8,424 bases of DNA from Prevotellaceae bacterium UBA1743 (lineage in GTDB: Bacteria > Bacteroidota > Bacteroidia > Bacteroidales > Bacteroidaceae): contig DCHV01000055.1 of NCBI GenBank assembly GCA_002314945.1, forward strand, positions 17,347-25,770, written 5' to 3'. Shown here piece after piece: positions 6,667 to 8,424 of this stretch (positions are counted from its first letter, which is position 1; each line of letters begins with the position of its first letter). The notes beneath the pieces were generated by a model, which worked only from the letters and a program-made list of their open reading frames with translations, had not been told where the DNA came from and searched no databases. The position numbers and the translations under genes are program-made.

Positions 6667-6674
6667 TACTTTTG
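6667..6674 (+). promoter_or_regulatory. -7 box of the EEP hydrolase / FAS1 lipoprotein operon
   Basis: TACTTTTG matches TAnnTTTG perfectly. The expected -33 site (6643-6646, GGGT) is non-consensus; CTTG at 6647-6650 would leave too short a spacer. The predicted leader to ATG 6750 is about 70 nt and purine-rich, with no Shine-Dalgarno at a useful distance. Confidence 0.5.
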
Positions 6675-6749
6675 TCGTGTAGAAAACGAAAAAAGAGAGA
6701 GATGTGTACTAACTCAGTCAATATGGAGAACAAATAACAATAAAAAGAT

Positions 6750-7595
6750 ATGAAAAAAATTCTGATTATTCTGTTGGCAGCTTTGTCCTGCAATAGTCTG
6801 CCTATCAAAGCAGCATCGATGCGTTATGCAACCTTCAATATCCGCTGTATCAATCAAGATGATGATACAAATGGAGTGGGATGGAATGTGAGAAAGGACA
6901 GTTTGGCACGATTCATTTTGGATAAGGATTTCGATATTGTAGGAATGCAGGAAGTGGTATATTCCGCATTGCAGGACCTGCAGAAGCGTTTGCCAGAATA
7001 TGATTGTATCGGAGTGGGACGCGATGATGGTGTGCACAAGGGCGAGCATCAATCCATCTTTTACAAACGCGACAAATACGAGCTGTTGGATCAAGGTAAC
7101 TTCTGGCTCAGTGAGACACCTGATGTCCCTTCCAAAGGATGGGATGGCGCTTGCGTTCGTGTAGCGACATGGGGAAAGTTCCGCGATAAGAAGTCTGGCA
7201 AAATATTCATGAGTATCAATACGCATTTCGATCATGTGGGTAAGAAGGCCCGCAATGAGAGTTCTTTACTCATCATCAAAAAGATAAAGGATATTGTAGG
7301 TGACAAACCTGCTATCGTGACGGGTGACTTCAACACGACAGATGAATCGGAATGTTACAAGACCATCACTACCAACGAATTTGTACTGCGCGATGCATAC
7401 AAAATATGTAATAAACGTCAAGGACCTACTTATTCTTTCCACGGATATGGAAAAACTCCCGATGAAAAACGGGCTAAGATTGACTTCATATTCATAACGC
7501 CGAACATAACGCCCAAGAAAGTGTATATTGCTCCGGCTTTTCACTACTTCTACATGTCCGACCACTGTCCTCATTGGGCAGATTTGACATTCTGA
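6750..7595 (+). CDS. Exported endonuclease/exonuclease/phosphatase (EEP) family hydrolase
   Basis: The 281-residue product starts with a signal peptide (MKKILIILLAALSCNSLPIKA); Cys14 might instead be lipidated, but its lipobox (ALSC) is poor. The mature part is a single DNase I-like metal-dependent phosphoesterase domain. Visible motifs are ATFNIR with Asn30, VGMQEV with metal ligand Glu68, INTHFDHVG with catalytic His159, VTGDFN with Asp193 and Asn195, KIDFIF with Asp245, and the terminal SDHCPHW with the Asp271-His272 pair. All expected catalytic residues are present. The family includes nucleases, sphingomyelinases and inositol-phosphate phosphatases, and the substrate cannot be fixed from sequence. 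The location outside the cytoplasm and the divergent alkaline phosphatase gene make phosphoester or nucleic-acid degradation for nutrient use plausible. The next gene starts 20 bp downstream and is probably co-transcribed. Confidence 0.93.
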   Translation: MKKILIILLAALSCNSLPIKAASMRYATFNIRCINQDDDTNGVGWNVRKDSLARFILDKDFDIVGMQEVVYSALQDLQKRLPEYDCIGVGRDDGVHKGEHQSIFYKRDKYELLDQGNFWLSETPDVPSKGWDGACVRVATWGKFRDKKSGKIFMSINTHFDHVGKKARNESSLLIIKKIKDIVGDKPAIVTGDFNTTDESECYKTITTNEFVLRDAYKICNKRQGPTYSFHGYGKTPDEKRAKIDFIFITPNITPKKVYIAPAFHYFYMSDHCPHWADLTF

Positions 7596-7615
7596 GTCAG
7601 TAGTCAGAAAACTCT

Positions 7616-8424
7616 ATGAAAAAGCTATTGTGTATTTTGTCGTGCGTTGCCATCCTTGCTGCATGCAAGGAAGAAGTCGATACATCGGCACGCTATGTAT
7701 TCAAACAGAATACCGCACTGAGTTACTTGCAAAAATACAGCAATGTATATAGCGAGTACATTCATCTGCTTGCGCAAACGCCTGTAAGTAAGATGAGTAC
7801 TACTACTATGTATCAACTTCTGTCGGCCAGAGGACATTACACGCTGTTTGCTCCGACCAACAAAGCTATTGATGACTATCTGAATTCGTTGGTGGAGGAA
7901 GGGATTATCAATAGTCCTTCATGGGATGCTTTTACAGACAGCACGAAACTGGATTCTATCCGCAAAGTGATAGTCTATAATAGCGTCATTGATAGTGGAG
8001 ATGACTTGCAGCCGTATGATGTGGCACGCTTCCCCACAAAGAATGGAGGCGAACTGGTAACTCCCAACATGTACGACCACAAACTGACTTTCTATTACCG
8101 AGGTTCGACAGATAGCATCTATGTGAATGACAAATGCCGCATCCACCCTATCAACCGCGATATCTACGTACTGAATGGAATTATTCATCAGATGGAAACT
8201 GTCATTGCCCCAAAGGACGTGACAGCAGCTATGTATCTACAAGATCTTATCGAACGCGATGAGGAAACTTACTTGGTGATGGCCAAAGCAATACGTGCCT
8301 GTGGATTGATGGACACGCTGAAAGCTATACGTGACGAAGCATACGAAGAAGCTTATCAACGTGGTGATATTCCCGATTTATCGGGTATGACGACAATGGG
8401 AGTCGATTTTTCGAACGCATGGGC
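7616..8424 (+). CDS. Surface lipoprotein with FAS1 (fasciclin) domains, 5' part only
   Basis: The frame opens at ATG 7616 and is still open at the right edge after 269 codons. Residues 1-17 form a lipoprotein signal peptide ending in the canonical lipobox LAAC with Cys17. The next residues, Lys-Glu-Glu, resemble the lysine/acidic lipoprotein export signal described for Bacteroidota, so display on the cell surface is likely. A first FAS1 domain spans about 32-198: its H1 motif is YTLFAPTNKAIDDYL (75-89) and its H2 motif is DIYVLNGIIHQMETVI (182-197). A second FAS1 domain seems to start near 203, with TYLVMAKAIRACGLMDTLKA (218-237) resembling the usual FAS1 opening helices, and is cut by the window. 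FAS1 lipoproteins in this phylum are adhesion-like and often lie beside SusC/SusD-type uptake genes, which would be downstream. The gene probably shares an operon with the EEP hydrolase 20 bp upstream. Confidence 0.88.
   Translation, partial: MKKLLCILSCVAILAACKEEVDTSARYVFKQNTALSYLQKYSNVYSEYIHLLAQTPVSKMSTTTMYQLLSARGHYTLFAPTNKAIDDYLNSLVEEGIINSPSWDAFTDSTKLDSIRKVIVYNSVIDSGDDLQPYDVARFPTKNGGELVTPNMYDHKLTFYYRGSTDSIYVNDKCRIHPINRDIYVLNGIIHQMETVIAPKDVTAAMYLQDLIERDEETYLVMAKAIRACGLMDTLKAIRDEAYEEAYQRGDIPDLSGMTTMGVDFSNAW

Noticed and set aside
6714..7235. 173-codon minus-strand frame
   Set aside because: It is antisense to the EEP hydrolase, which has all its catalytic motifs on the plus strand.
1..8424. 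Defence system, CRISPR array, phage or transposon
   Set aside because: No repeat-spacer pattern, transposase, integrase, toxin-antitoxin pair, terminal inverted repeats or nuclease/helicase cluster was seen; all genes belong to metabolic, regulatory or envelope families.

Overview
The window looks like ordinary chromosome from a member of the Bacteroidales (Bacteroidota), plausibly a Prevotella/Bacteroides relative. The clues are the protein families (FAS1 surface lipoprotein, signal-peptide-bearing PhoA-type phosphatase, membrane LytTR regulator, a secreted protein with tandem modules), the lack of Shine-Dalgarno sequences at most starts, and several promoters of the Bacteroidota sigma-ABfr type (TTTG, about 20 bp, TAnnTTTG). 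No tRNA, rRNA, transposase, phage gene or CRISPR array was seen. No gene-free stretch exceeds 300 bases; the longest is 1045-1316, an AT-rich divergent promoter region.

Layout. 1-1044 (-): 5' part of a secreted protein with two copies of a roughly 130-residue module, running off the left edge. 1317-2384 (+): seven-bladed beta-propeller lactonase (6-phosphogluconolactonase-like). It converges on 2418-4043 (-), a long-chain acyl-CoA synthetase. 4187-5053 (-): membrane-anchored LytTR transcription regulator with its own good promoter, upstream of the synthetase on the same strand. 5188-6582 (-): exported alkaline phosphatase, ended by a clear intrinsic terminator at 5138-5163. 6750-7595 (+): exported endonuclease/exonuclease/phosphatase (EEP) family hydrolase, divergent from the phosphatase. 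7616-8424 (+): surface lipoprotein with FAS1 domains, 20 bp after the EEP gene and probably in its operon, running off the right edge.

How the genes may work together. The alkaline phosphatase and the EEP enzyme are both predicted to leave the cytoplasm, are both phosphoester hydrolases, and diverge from a 167-bp region. There, perfect -7 boxes face outward around a 21-bp interrupted palindrome, so shared control and a role in phosphorus or phosphoester scavenging are plausible. The LytTR protein may control the acyl-CoA synthetase: a 9/10 direct repeat with 20-bp period sits just upstream of that gene, where a -33 box would otherwise be. Both ideas are inference.

I did not find a convincing undescribed multi-gene system. 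The most interesting items are the shared-operator layout at 6616-6674, the receiverless membrane LytTR regulator with its candidate site, and the tandem-module secreted protein at the left edge.
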